Origin: Sipunculus nudus
Lineage: Eukaryota > Annelida > Sipuncula > Golfingiida > Sipunculidae
Assembly (NCBI GenBank): GCA_026874595.1
Contig: CM049322.1
Coordinates: 3,955,900-4,019,899 of the forward strand
DNA length: 64,000 nt
Direction: 5' to 3'
In this document: positions 33,786 to 45,500 of the stretch, piece after piece
Layout of the letters: every line of letters starts with the position of its first letter
How positions within the stretch are numbered: position 1 is the first letter of the stretch
Program-made: the position numbers and the translations under genes
The notes under the pieces: model-generated
The model's input: only the letters and a program-made list of their open reading frames with translations
Databases searched by the model: none
Told to the model about the DNA's origin: nothing

Positions 33786-34620
33786 TTAAAGTATGATTGA
33801 CCACTGCCAACGAGCAGTTTAGGCTCATATAAAAAAGAAAGATCGCTGGCTACAGGGTAATGGGTATCCCATGACACATTATGAATAGCCTATTCTGTAA
33901 GCGTGATGCTTTAAAGTAATTTAAGACTTACCGCTGACTTGGGCGAGACTGGTTATAAAGATGTAGAAAAGGAGAGAAGTTGCCATGGTCGGTATACGGG
34001 TATGATTCTTGTCAGCTGATCTATAAGGCTCTGCGTGGCCACAGCTAATATGCTCAATTTACTTGTAAGTCTCCGTCCGTGGTACTTATAAATTATCATG
34101 TCATACCAATCCCCTTATCAATGATTGATGTCAACCTTTTTTTTTTTAAATTCGAATGCATTGTGATAAGGTCATGTTTGCATGCTGTGCGTGCCTTGAT
34201 AACTGAGGATAGTTATTATGCATGTAAAAATATAAGGTTTTGTTATAAATACTACATCAATGTCCATACTCGCCGGGACAGAGATACTTTGAAAGTATGA
34301 TTGACCTCTGCCAACGAACAGTTTAAGTTCATATAAAAAAGAAAGATCGCTGGTTACAGGGTAATGGGCATCCCTTGGTCACTGCGTGGCCACATCTCAT
34401 ATGTTTAACTTACTTGTAAGTCTCCGTCCGCGGTACTTATACATTATCATGTCATACCAATCAGCTTATCAATGAATTATGTCAACTTTTTTTACATATT
34501 CGAATGTTTTGTGATAAGGTCATGTTTGCATGCTGTGCGTGCGTTGATAACTAGCGATAGTGATAATGAAAATTATATTTTGTTATAAATACTACGTCAA
34601 GGTCTATACTCGCCGGGACG
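33786..34620. repeat. Tandem duplication, second unit lacking the signal exon
   Basis: AAGTATGATTGACC and GAAAGATCGCTGG occur at about 33788 and 34293. CTGCGTGGCCACA, TCCGTCCG and GGTCATGTTTGCATGCTGTG occur near 34032-34180 and again near 34384-34530. The offset drops from about 505 to 351 bp, so the second unit has lost about 154 bases, exactly the part that holds signal exon B in the first unit. Confidence 0.75.
33932..33986 (-). CDS. Signal-peptide exon B
   Basis: ATG at 33986 opens MATSLLFYIFITSLAQVS plus one base before donor AGCG|GTAAGT (33931), phase 1. It has the same length, frame and splice context as signal exon A (20.9 kb), of which it is a paralogue. The substitutions keep the hydrophobic core, which argues that it was under selection at least for a time. 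The adjacent equivalent of the mini-exon has lost its acceptor and no lectin exon lies between here and 20.9 kb. Confidence 0.6.
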
Positions 34621-35490
34621 AACATCATGTTCCCATGACTACTTGATGATATTACTATATACCACGACACGATATACAGACTTCTTTAACGTTAAGGGAA
34701 CATATCGGTCTCTGTTGTTCAGTACAGGTACATAGTATACTGAGTAGCTCTATACGATACTATAACTTTAAAGGGAACACAGTGGTAATTTGCCTTTGAT
34801 GGAAATTAGTGAGGAAAGGTTATAACAAAATATTATTCGAAACATATTGTAAAGTACGTACCTGTGTACAGGTAATGATTTTTTTTAATAATGAGGATAA
34901 TATTCAAGTTCTTCTCTAAATGGCCATCACATCCATGTTTTATGCTTCCGTGTTAATTTCTTTATTTAACGATAAGAAAACCGTATGTGTTTCATCATAT
35001 AACTAAACGTAGGATATATAGCTAACACTAATAAATACAACGTTACTTCAATCAAAGCATACATCATCATTCTATTGCAGTCACTTCAGAAAGAGTCGCG
35101 TGATTATGATCTGTAAATGACAAGGCATGTAAACTTGTAATGACATGAACTGTTTCAAGGCTATGGTATAAAGGACGTGACTGGTATCTAAGTATCTATC
35201 AGCGAATATTATTATAGGCAATGCATTTTATTGCTCTTTGAACTGAGGATACGGGGCCTTTTACGATGTATAAATTGCACGGGACATCTTACTTTCATGG
35301 TTTTTAGAATGGCACTCTGCAAATATCAGGATTTGACCCGAGATACCGACGTAAAATTTACACCATCTTTAAAGACAAGGAATAATTCCCTGATTCGAAA
35401 TCTCTGAATGAAAATTCATTTTTTTTATTGCAATAATAAAATTCACTCTGGTTAGCATAACGTGAAGCTGAAACACATTATCATAAGTTA
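34621..35490. other. Stretch without recognised gene
   Basis: AT-rich sequence with only short frames and no recognised repeat or RNA gene. Confidence 0.4.
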
Positions 35491-35499
35491 TTATAACTG

Positions 35500-35690
35500 A
35501 CCATGGGTTAAGTGGTGTCGTGCGATATTGTCTAGGGGTGGAGCAAACCGGAAAACACCAGCCTTTGGACGGGCTACTTCTTTCGACTCTCTTAGTCATA
35601 CCGAGGATCGAGCTTCGGAAGCCAACGGAAAACGAATGTACGCCACATGGTTGTGAGTTATAGTCGGATTCTGCACACACATATGTTTCA
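35500..35690 (-). mobile_element. Decayed SINE of the same family
   Basis: On the minus strand a B-box-like GAAGCTCGATCCTCGG is followed by TAGCCCGTCCAAAGGCTGGT and TTTTCCGGTTTGCTCC. These match the order and spacing of the core in the SINE at 20.2 kb. The A box and 3' tail are not clear. A 121-codon minus frame across it (35369-35734) is a by-product. Confidence 0.55.
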
Positions 35691-36064
35691 ACCCAATAGG
35701 TGGACTTGTACATCTTGAATTCTTTTAGCAGCAAGGCCTAAATAATAAATGAGATGAACCTTCTATATCCAGACCGTCGGTTAAATTTTTAATATTTCGG
35801 AAATGAGTTGAAAGTAGAATACATTCCATTTAGGATGAAGATGTCACTATTCTGCACGAGCATGCAGATTAGATCTGCAGGAAGTGGGAAGCCAAATTTA
35901 TCACAGGCTATGGGATCGGGTCAGCACACTAATACCAGATGGTAATCCAGTCCTGTGACTTCATGACAATTTCTAAATAGCATGACAACGCGACGACATA
36001 ATGACTGAAATCGGGGCAAAATAGACACCGACCGTTCGTCTTTCTATTCCAATATGAGAAACTG

Positions 36065-36128
36065 TTATTATTATTATTATTATTAGTGGTAGTAGTAGCA
36101 GTAGAAGTAGTAGCAGTAAAAGTAGTAA
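36065..36128. repeat. Trinucleotide repeat
   Basis: (TTA)n passing into a variable (GTA)n/(GCA) run. Non-coding simple sequence. Confidence 0.85.
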
Positions 36129-39100
36129 TCCTATACAGTATAGTTTGACGGGATTCTAATGACTACCCTCTTTGGTTATTTGGCCGTTGGCATAGAAGGG
36201 AGATTTGTTTAAATTATCTGCATTTATGCAACCATTCATTGATCCATCTGCCTAAACAAAAATCATCTTAACTTTTCAAATGAATAGGTCTTTAGACTCT
36301 TTTGCAATGGTGTCCTTTCAAAGGCAGTTTTATCATATGCTGAAGACCGAAGGTATCACCTATATTTTGTTTTATGTTGGCGCATTTGTGTCATGTATGT
36401 GAAGAAGCGAAATCGGGTATTTCTCAGCTGCAGAGTCATCTTATTTCCTTCAACTTTCCATGTCACTGATCATAACTGGTCTTGTCGGAAAATAATGAAA
36501 GTGCGAACTTCTAGGACATCCGTCGTCATTTTAGAAATGCATAATTTTTAATTAATAAAATGGTCGTTGGTTGTAAAGAGTTAACTTGCCAAGCAATATT
36601 CTTGTGACACTGAATAATTTCCCTGTTCATTTGATTTAAAGACAGATTCGAGGTATTCCGTGCACATACGGTTATTCCGTGAAGGATGTGTCTGCAGCGG
36701 CTCGCCGGGAAGGAAATAATTTTTTCTGATATTGGGCCTGTTGACCTTTGATTGCGCATGCACATTTATTGTCAACACATGAGTCAGTTGTACGTGAATA
36801 CTCATATTTCATTTGTCATATATTTGCCGTATGATTTCCAATGTTAAATGAGTGGATATATTTGTTTTGGCATTATTATTTGTATTCTTTTTTTGTTTCT
36901 TATTAATCTTTCAGATATCTCATTATCCTCTCCGGTTTTGTTGTGCGATTGTATTGATTCCTATCTAGAATGTAACTTACTAAAACGTTATGTTTAAGGT
37001 TTTATGTCCAATTACTTTCACCCAGTTTCAGTCGGCTTAAAATTTTATTTTAAGGTCACAGGGCTAAAATTTCCTATGTCGATTTTGTCCACCTACTTTA
37101 CTGTTATCATAAAACTTTTAAAATCAAAATTAATTTTGTTCATATTTCTGCCATTTTTTTAATTAGTTCATAAGAAAAGTTGTTGATATTGTTGGCTTAG
37201 CCTGTATCAGTTTCGCTGTTTTACATAAACCATTTGACCTAGAAAAGAAAGACTATAGCAGACATGTGCTAGTATACTGAAGGAGTGCAGCAGGTAGGTC
37301 GGTAGCGATATTGTTAAGTTTCTGAATAATTTGCAAATTATAAAACGTGAAGTCAACATTTTCACCACATGCGTCATAACTCTAGAAGGAACCCTCAAAT
37401 CCCACTTGAATTTCACAGATAGAACTATAGTTTAATCTTAAGTGTTAAATAATACTTTCAATTTGTTCATAGAGTCATCGCCTAAGTTGACATTTATGTT
37501 GAAATGGCAAAACTTAGATGGCCATATCTCATCGATTACTTAAGGTTTCATGATCAATCATTGTCAGATACAAATATAACAAAAGGAAAACACATATGAT
37601 TTATCCTATACTTTATTGTATATCATTAGTACCTCCCATGTTTATCATCATACTTACAAAAACTCCGAGCTGAAGAAAACTAATCCTAACGCGGATGTTT
37701 AAAGTGGTAATATAATTTTTTTCATAATCAATGTTACGATTTGACCGTATGCATACTGAAGATGTGAGGCAAAGGGAAAGATACATCACCTGAGTACTCG
37801 TGTTTCCTGTACACTCCTGTGGTATGTAAGAGCCCCCCCCCCCCCCCCCCCGGCCATAGTCAGCGCTTCTCAAGCTCCAGGGGAAACTGTGGACCACAGC
37901 CCTTTTACATTTATTATTGTTAAGACCAAGCAGTGGGACAAAAGTATAACCTGTTGCCGCAAGTGCGGTAGACACCGGGAATTTAGTGACACCAAGAGAA
38001 CAACATAAAACAAAATTACAGGTTTCGAGGGTAACCACCTTGTCATGTAATTCTAAACCAAAATGGACTTCTGCCGATGTACTTATTTAGGTTTGACTTA
38101 TATGGCGGTTATCATTTCCTCATTTGACCGGACTGGCTGTATCTAAGCATTATTATTCGCTACAGGAGATTTTTCAATGGTAAAAAATACAGTTAAAAAA
38201 AGCTGCAATTCGTTACTTCTCATGGGGAATATATAGCTCATCATATCGTTCACCATGAGCAAGACTCCTGCCTACTCGAATTCGGCGGAGGAATCAATCG
38301 TAATTATTACTGTATATGAAATAAATCGGGAAAACATGTAAGACTTTTCTGACCGACCCACTGGAATAATTTAGTAAAAGACCACCTTTCTTGTATCTGC
38401 AAAGACTATTTCATATTTATATATTGAAACATATAACTAAGTGCCATCAGCAAAACTATATAGTTTATACACAAAAGCATATATTCAAAGAATTTCTAAT
38501 ACCGTAATTCTGTCAATATTATGAAATCAAAACTTACATTTTAAGATAACTGTATAAAATGATCAAACTAATTATTCATATATTTCATTATAAATCTTAT
38601 ATTTGCTTTTTTGTAATATTAAACAAATGCATAGAAATGTTTATAATTTGCATGTTTACATGAGCAAAATTATGGTCCACCATTCGTTAAAAAATTAAAA
38701 GGAGAACAGGCAAATAAGTATTTTCAACATTTAGCTTTGACGCTCCTATCATTAAAGTTGTCAACTTCTTTAAATCTTGATAGAAAAATTGACCTTCTTG
38801 TTTACAAATGTTTAACTTAAATATTAAGTATATCATTAGATTCAGTACAAAGGTTAAGAACGGCTAGCATATAGTTACTCAAAATATGTCTCCATCAACC
38901 TAACTATGTGTCGTACCTAATATGAAGCACGTATTTAGTTTAGCTTATGCTACCAGAAAATTCATCTAGGTATAGCTGTAATATCGCTATACGATCGTTT
39001 TTGTATTTATTATTGTTTGAGTTTCGCACGTTTGTTATAGCTGGAACCAAGCAGGCTTGTCACTTGTACAGTGATGAACCACAGTGACCACAGAATGAAC

Positions 39101-40630
39101 CGCTATGCCGTTGTTATCGCTAATTTGTAAACCATCAACGTTTTCTGTTCATTTTTGGTGACATAATTTGTTTCTAATATAAATGTCTCTCGATTACATA
39201 TAAATTTTATTCATCAAAACCCCATAATATTTCACTGAGTAAATAATTAAAATATGATGTCATAATATAGACATCTTATGTTAGGATACAAGCAGATGTC
39301 ATTAAGGCTTTAAGATGATTTGGAACCATTGCCTGATACTTATTACTTGCGGCTGTTTAAAGTACAGATGACATCGAGATCTCGCAGGTGTCACACTGGA
39401 TAAAAGGTAGTAGGGATTATACCAGTGATACAGATGATGTCATATGACACGAGACAAAGTTGGACTAAGATGTAAAAAATGTTGACGTCACAATTAGACA
39501 CGTCAGAAATGAAAAAGAAGAGAGGGTACATTTTGATGGAGGGATAACAAATTCCTCGACCAAATTCCTCCGATGGTAATAATGACAACCTGGCTTACAT
39601 ATGGAATTGTTCATCTAACTGAATGGGGATATAAAGCGAAAGCCGGTTTACAGAAACGGATATGTTAAATACAATGAAAACCTGTCCCCATGCAGTGAAG
39701 GTTTGTTCGAACCTAGCGATTAACATTTTGCGCTATATACGGTTATTATCATCATATTCTCCCAACACTTAAATGAGTTACCAAAATCTGTCAGCGTTTA
39801 TTTTGTTTTGTTTGAGTTAGCTTCATAAGGATCACCAGCGTTTGGAGTATACTCACTGATACATAAGGATTACAAATGATAGTACGTTTCATCATCACGT
39901 GAGAGATTCTTTATATCTTCATAGTATCAATAATACCCTGTATTATAGTGCACTGTATTATACAGTGAAGAAAAAGCGCCATCTTCCGCAACTTCAAATT
40001 AAAAAGAGTTAAAGAAGCTGACATCAACAAGGTTTAATAAGTGCCCGGTAACACTGCGGCATTCCACTGATCATGAAATGTCTCTTGTTTCTGGGAGTAG
40101 GACTTCCAAGAATTAAATATGGGACCTTTTCTACAAGTTGATCAGTTGACCTTAATGCAATTTGCATGGTATACTGATATATGCAGGAGGAAACGCAACC
40201 ACGCATCAGTTCATGTGTACTTTGGCAACTGTGAGGTTATTAAGAATCGTTGATTACAGAAATTCCCACGTGCAGACCCTCACATATTTACCATTTTTAA
40301 CAAGAACTATATTGTGCTGCCCTCTGCTTTGCAATCAAAGTCGGACTTTATAGATCAGGATTGCTGAAACAGGCACCCAATAAAATTTCACACTGAGTAA
40401 ATAAAAAATATATAAATTAGATTAGATTGTGTTGTACTTTTTAACAGGAAGTGTATTAGGTGCTGGGTATACAAAGCAACGGAGTTGACATTGGATTTTA
40501 AAAAAGTGAGATCGAGGCAATATAATAAAGGATTGTGCTGGGGCATCAAACAACCTGGCCGCTGATTAGACAGCTGAGCTGACAGATGATCACTTGGAAC
40601 CAGTGAGTGAATAACTGGCAATCACATGAC
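36129..40630. other. Long AT-rich stretch without recognised gene
   Basis: Only short frames. The longest (37613-38038, minus, 141 codons) includes a poly-C tract (37832-37850) read as poly-Gly and has no recognisable domain. A moderately GC-rich piece at 37855-37990 (GGGAAACTGTGGACCACAGC) may be a repeat fragment. I found no splice-bounded exon. Confidence 0.4.
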
Positions 40631-40639
40631 TGTGCGAGT

Positions 40640-40945
40640 GATTCAAAGTCTGCCCAATCCGTGATGTCAAAAGTCATCTGACAAAACAATTACAAAGCAC
40701 CCTGTGAGATCAACTGACCGCAATCAATCAATTACAAAGTACCTTGGGAGTCAGCTGACCACGTTTATCCAATCACAAAACATCTTCAGACGTCAGCTGA
40801 CCAAAAGGAACTAATAAAAATGCCTATCATAAAGAAAGCTGAAAAGTTTCCTGATCACAACCAACCAGTTACAAAGGAAGTTGATAAATCAGCTGAACAC
40901 AAATGGCCAATCACAGGGAATAAAGAAGTCAGCCATAAGAAATAT
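40640..40945. repeat. Degenerate tandem repeat, about 55 bp x 5
   Basis: Recurring CCAATCACAAA or CAATTACAAAG, then TCAGCTGACCA (about 40671, 40712, 40753, 40795, 40893), with drift and small indels. Non-coding. Confidence 0.65.
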
Positions 40946-41780
40946 TTATATTCCCTGGTAGTGTAGCCAGCCTGATGAATTTTATGCAAATATTTGTAAC
41001 TTGTCAAACTTCGCAAACTGGAGGGCCTCTAGGCATTGCTCAAACGACTGACGTCATGTGTTCATGTGATGCTTTGTACTGGGATCAGCTTCCTGAAGCC
41101 CGGTGATTTCATGCCGTTTTTACACGATGTATTGTGTGCACCTGTCACGTGATCGGTAATTTGTGTTCCTGGCCACATGGTGGCACTGGTACCTGTGGAT
41201 GGTTACAGGGGTATTGAATCACTTATTTTTTAAGTTTATTGATGCGGAATTTTTATTACAGCTTAATGAATGTTTCTTTAAGTCTACCCTTTCCCCGCTA
41301 ATCTCCTTTTGAATCCGATAAAGGAATATTATTCCCGATCGATCTAAGAGGTTTTTTTACCTTGTTCAGAAGAGAGAAAAATTTACTACGCTGTAAAATC
41401 CGATGGATTTCATACGTGTACCAAAATTTCCCCCAGGTGTACCCTAGGCTATTTTGCTAATTTTAATAAGTGCGACATATAGCACACAACTTTATATAAG
41501 CACTTCTAATAAAGATATGATTAAAATGGTACGGATGTTTTTTATTCCCAGTTAGCGTTTGATAGACCTCAACCTCACGGGCTAAGATATCGCTCTGTTT
41601 TACACAGGTTTATATTTTTTTAAATGTACCTGATGTCAAACTAAATAACGAGGGTACATTTAGGAGTACGTACTCAGTTTATGTTTATTTTTTTTTTCTT
41701 TATTTAAAAATATTTAACTAGCCTCGAAAAAGATTACTAACGTGCTGGACTCCCGGGGAGTAAAATATGTTATTGTGTGT
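40946..41780. other. Stretch without recognised gene
   Basis: No feature apart from homopolymer T runs. It would hold the promoter if the possible first exon at 41791 is real. Confidence 0.4.
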
Positions 41781-41790
41781 TGCTCGCAAG

Positions 41791-41874
41791 ATGGCAGCAC
41801 CGCCATATATAAAATTGTGGATGCGCCGCGCGAAAGCGAGGTCTTCTTCCTCATATAGTTGCACTCGAAATCAC
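41791..41874 (+). CDS. Possible first coding exon (unknown gene)
   Basis: ATG at 41791 in the context CGCAAGATGGCAGC opens 28 codons (MAAPPYIKLWMRRAKARSSS and YSCTRNH) up to donor CAC|GTGAGT at 41875, phase 0. CAAGATGGC is a common start-region sequence in animal genes and also matches a YY1-type site, and the local GC content is higher than around it. The next exon is not visible; a 6.9-kb minisatellite would lie in the first intron. It may also be a chance frame or part of a repeat. Confidence 0.3.
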
Positions 41875-42565
41875 GTGAGTTTTCCTAACATATTGTTGAC
41901 GTTGAGGAAAAAACGATATATTGTTGGGAACGGAAGGTATATTTTTCTCGTTCAACCTTGCTTTTCTGTATAAAAATACAAAAATGTTAATTCCGATGAT
42001 GTAAAAAAAGGCAAAATATTTATATGTTGAATATACGTATAATATGCGACGAAAAACGTTGCATGTGTAAAGACAATGCATATACTACAGTGCGTGACCT
42101 GTTTCCACAAGCGACGCCATTTACATCTTTTTGTGGGTTGTGTGCATCAAATTGTAAGGCCTAGAAATCGCTCGTGGTTCGCTTGAAATATTCAACATCT
42201 TGACGAAAATTGCGCCGGTACTGTATAAGTTATTAGCATAAATATCAACTGCGCCGGTAGTCTAAACTTGATTCAAATTCAATACACGTTCAATCTGTAA
42301 CTCAGGGTGTAATTTGTGTGACACATAGTCCTACACTACAGAAACAGGTCTACATCCTACCTTCACACTCTTGAATATACACATGATCACTTTCAGATGA
42401 CGTGTTATTGTAAATTGCTATCACATAAAATAAGTTTTAATTTACACTGATTACAAAAAGACATTTTTTTCTGTTGTTTTTATTTTCTTTTGATACTTTT
42501 ATTGTTGTTATATTATTCTGATAACAGTTTTTACACACCTGATTTATAGAGGGACCGTACTACAG
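41875..42565. other. Stretch without recognised gene
   Basis: AT-rich; nothing recognised apart from its position between the possible exon at 41.8 kb and the minisatellite. Confidence 0.4.
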
Positions 42566-45500
42566 TTGCTCTGATGCTCTGACCATATGGATGTGTCCTG
42601 TACCACTCTTACATGATGCTCTTATCATTAGGATGTGTCCTGTACCACTCTTACATGATGCTCTTATCATAAGGATGTGTGTTGTACCACTCTTACATGA
42701 TGCTCTGACCATAAGGATATTTCCTGTACTACTCTTATATGATGCTCTGACCATTAGGATGTGTCTTGTACCACTCTTACATGATGTTCTGATCATTGGG
42801 ATTTGTCCTGTACCACTCTTAAATGATGCTCTGACCATATGGATGTGTCCTGTACCACTCTTACATGATGCTCTGACCATTGGGATGTTTCCTGTCTCAC
42901 TTTAAAATGATGCTCTGACCATAAGGATGTGTCCTGTACCACTGTTACATGATGCTCTGATCATCAAGGTGAGTCTTGTACCACCCTTTCATGATGCTCT
43001 TGTCATTGGGATGTTTCCTGTCCACTTTAAAATGATGCTCTGGCCATAATAATGTGTCCTGGACCACACTAACATGGTGCTCTGACAATTAGGATGTTTC
43101 CTGTACCATTCTAACATGATGCTCTGATCATCAAGGTGAGTCTTGTCTCACCTTTTTATGATGTTTTCTGTCCACCTCTAAATGATGCTCTGGCCATTAG
43201 GATGTGTCCTGGACCACTGTTACATGATGCTCTGATCGTCAGGATGATTCCTGTACCACTCTTACATGATGCTCTGACAAATGGGATGTTTCATGTCACA
43301 CTTTAAAATGATGCTCTGACCATTAGGATGTGTTCTGTAACACTCTTACATGATGCTCTGACCATTGGGATGTGTCCTGTACCACTCTAACATGATGCTC
43401 TGACCATTGGGATGTTTCTGTACTATTACATGATGCTCTTTCCATTGATATGTTTCCTGTACAACACTTACATGGTGCTCTGACCATTATGATGTTTCCT
43501 GTACCACTCTTACATGATGCTCTGACCATTGGGATGTTTCTGTACTATTACATGATGCTCTCTCCATTGGTATGTTTCCTGTACCACACTTACATGGTGC
43601 TCTGACCATTGGGATGTGTCCTGTACCACTCTTTCATGATGCTCTGACCATTGGGATGTTTCTGTACTATTACATGATGCTCTTTCCATTGGTATGTTTC
43701 CTGTACAACACTTACATGGTGCTCTGACCATTATGATGTTTCCTGTACCACTCTTACATGATGCTCTGACCATTGGGATGCTTCTGTACTATTACATGAT
43801 GCTCTTTCCTTTGGTATGTTTCCTGTACCACACTTATATGGTGCTCTGACCATTGGTATGTGTCCTGTACCACACTTACATGATGCTCTGACCATTGGGA
43901 TGTTTCTGTACTATTACATGATGCTCTTTTCATTGGTATGTTTAGTGTACCACACTTACATGGTGCTCTGACCATTATGATGTTTCCTGTACCACTCTTA
44001 CATGATGCTCTGACAATTGGGATGTTTCTGTACTATAACATGATGCTCTATCCATTGGTATGTTAACTGAACCTATGTTTCATGATTCTCTGCCCATTAG
44101 GATGTGTTCTGTACCTCTCGTACATGATGCTCTGACCATTGGGGTGTTTCATGTTCCACTCTTACATGATGCTCTGACCATTATGATGTTTCCTGTACCA
44201 CTCTTACATGGTGCTCTGACCATTGGGATGTTTCTGTACTATTACATGCATGATGCTCTTTCCATTGGTATGTTACCTGTACCACACTTACATGGTGCTC
44301 TGACCATTGGGATGTCTCCTCTACCACTCTTACATGATGCTCTGACCATTGGGATGTTTCTGTACTATTACATGATGCTCTTTCCATTCGTATGTTTCCT
44401 GTACAACACTTACATGGTGCTCTGACCATTATGATGTTTCCTGTACCACTCTTACATAATGCTCTGACGATTGGGATGTTTCTGTACTATTACATGATTC
44501 TCTTTCCATTGGTATGTTTTCTGTACCACACTTACATGGTGCTCTGACCATTGGTATGTGTCCTGTACCACTCTTACATGATGCTCTGACCATTGGGATG
44601 TTTCTGTACTATTACATGATGCTCTTTCCATTGGTATGTTACCTGAACCAGTCTTACATGATTCTCTGCCCATTAGGATGTGTTCTGTACCACTCGTACA
44701 TGATGCTCTGACCATTGGGATGTTTCATGTACAACTCTTACATGATGCTCTGACCATTATGATGTTTCCTGTACCACTCTTACATGCTGCTCTGACCATT
44801 GGGATGTTTCTGTACTATTACATTATGTTCTTTCCATTGGTATGTTTCCTGTACCACACTTACATGGTGCTCTGACCATTATGATGTTTCCTTTACTACT
44901 CTTACATGATGCTCTTAGCATTGGTATGTTCCCTGTGCCTCTCTTACATGATGCTCTGACCATTGGGATGTGTCCTGTACCACTCTTACATGATGCTCTG
45001 ACCATTGGGATGTTTCTGTACCACTCTAACATGATGCTATGACCATTGGGATGTTTCTGTACTATTACATGATGCTCTTTCCATTGGTATGTTTCCCGTA
45101 CCACACTTACATGGTGCTCTGTCCATTATGATGTTTCCTGTACCACTCTTGCATGATGCTCTGACCATTGGGATGTTTCTGTACTGTTACATGATGCTCC
45201 TCCTATTGGTATATTTCCTGTACCACACTTACATGGTGCTCTGACCATTATGATGTTTCCTGTACCACTCTAACATGATGCTCTGACCATTGGGATGTGT
45301 CCTGTACTACTCTTACATGATGCTCTGACTATTGGGATGTTTCTGTACTATTACATGATGCTCTTTCCATTGTTATGTTTCCTGTCCCACACTTACATGG
45401 TGCTCTGACCATTATGATGTTTCCTCTACCACTCTTACATGATGCTCTGACCATTGGGATGTTTCTGTACTATTACATGATTCTCTTTCCATTGGTATGT

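Larger units (their letters stand above)
31240..34020. repeat. Segmental duplication, copy 2
   Basis: Collinear paralogue of 17640-21060, carrying signal exon B in place of signal exon A. It lacks the SINE found in copy 1 and has its own large (TA)n expansions. Confidence 0.75.

Noticed and set aside
35369-35734. 121-codon minus-strand ORF
   Set aside because: It overlaps a decayed SINE and has no domain.
37613-38038. 141-codon minus-strand ORF
   Set aside because: It crosses a poly-C tract, has no known motif, and has no splice or promoter support.
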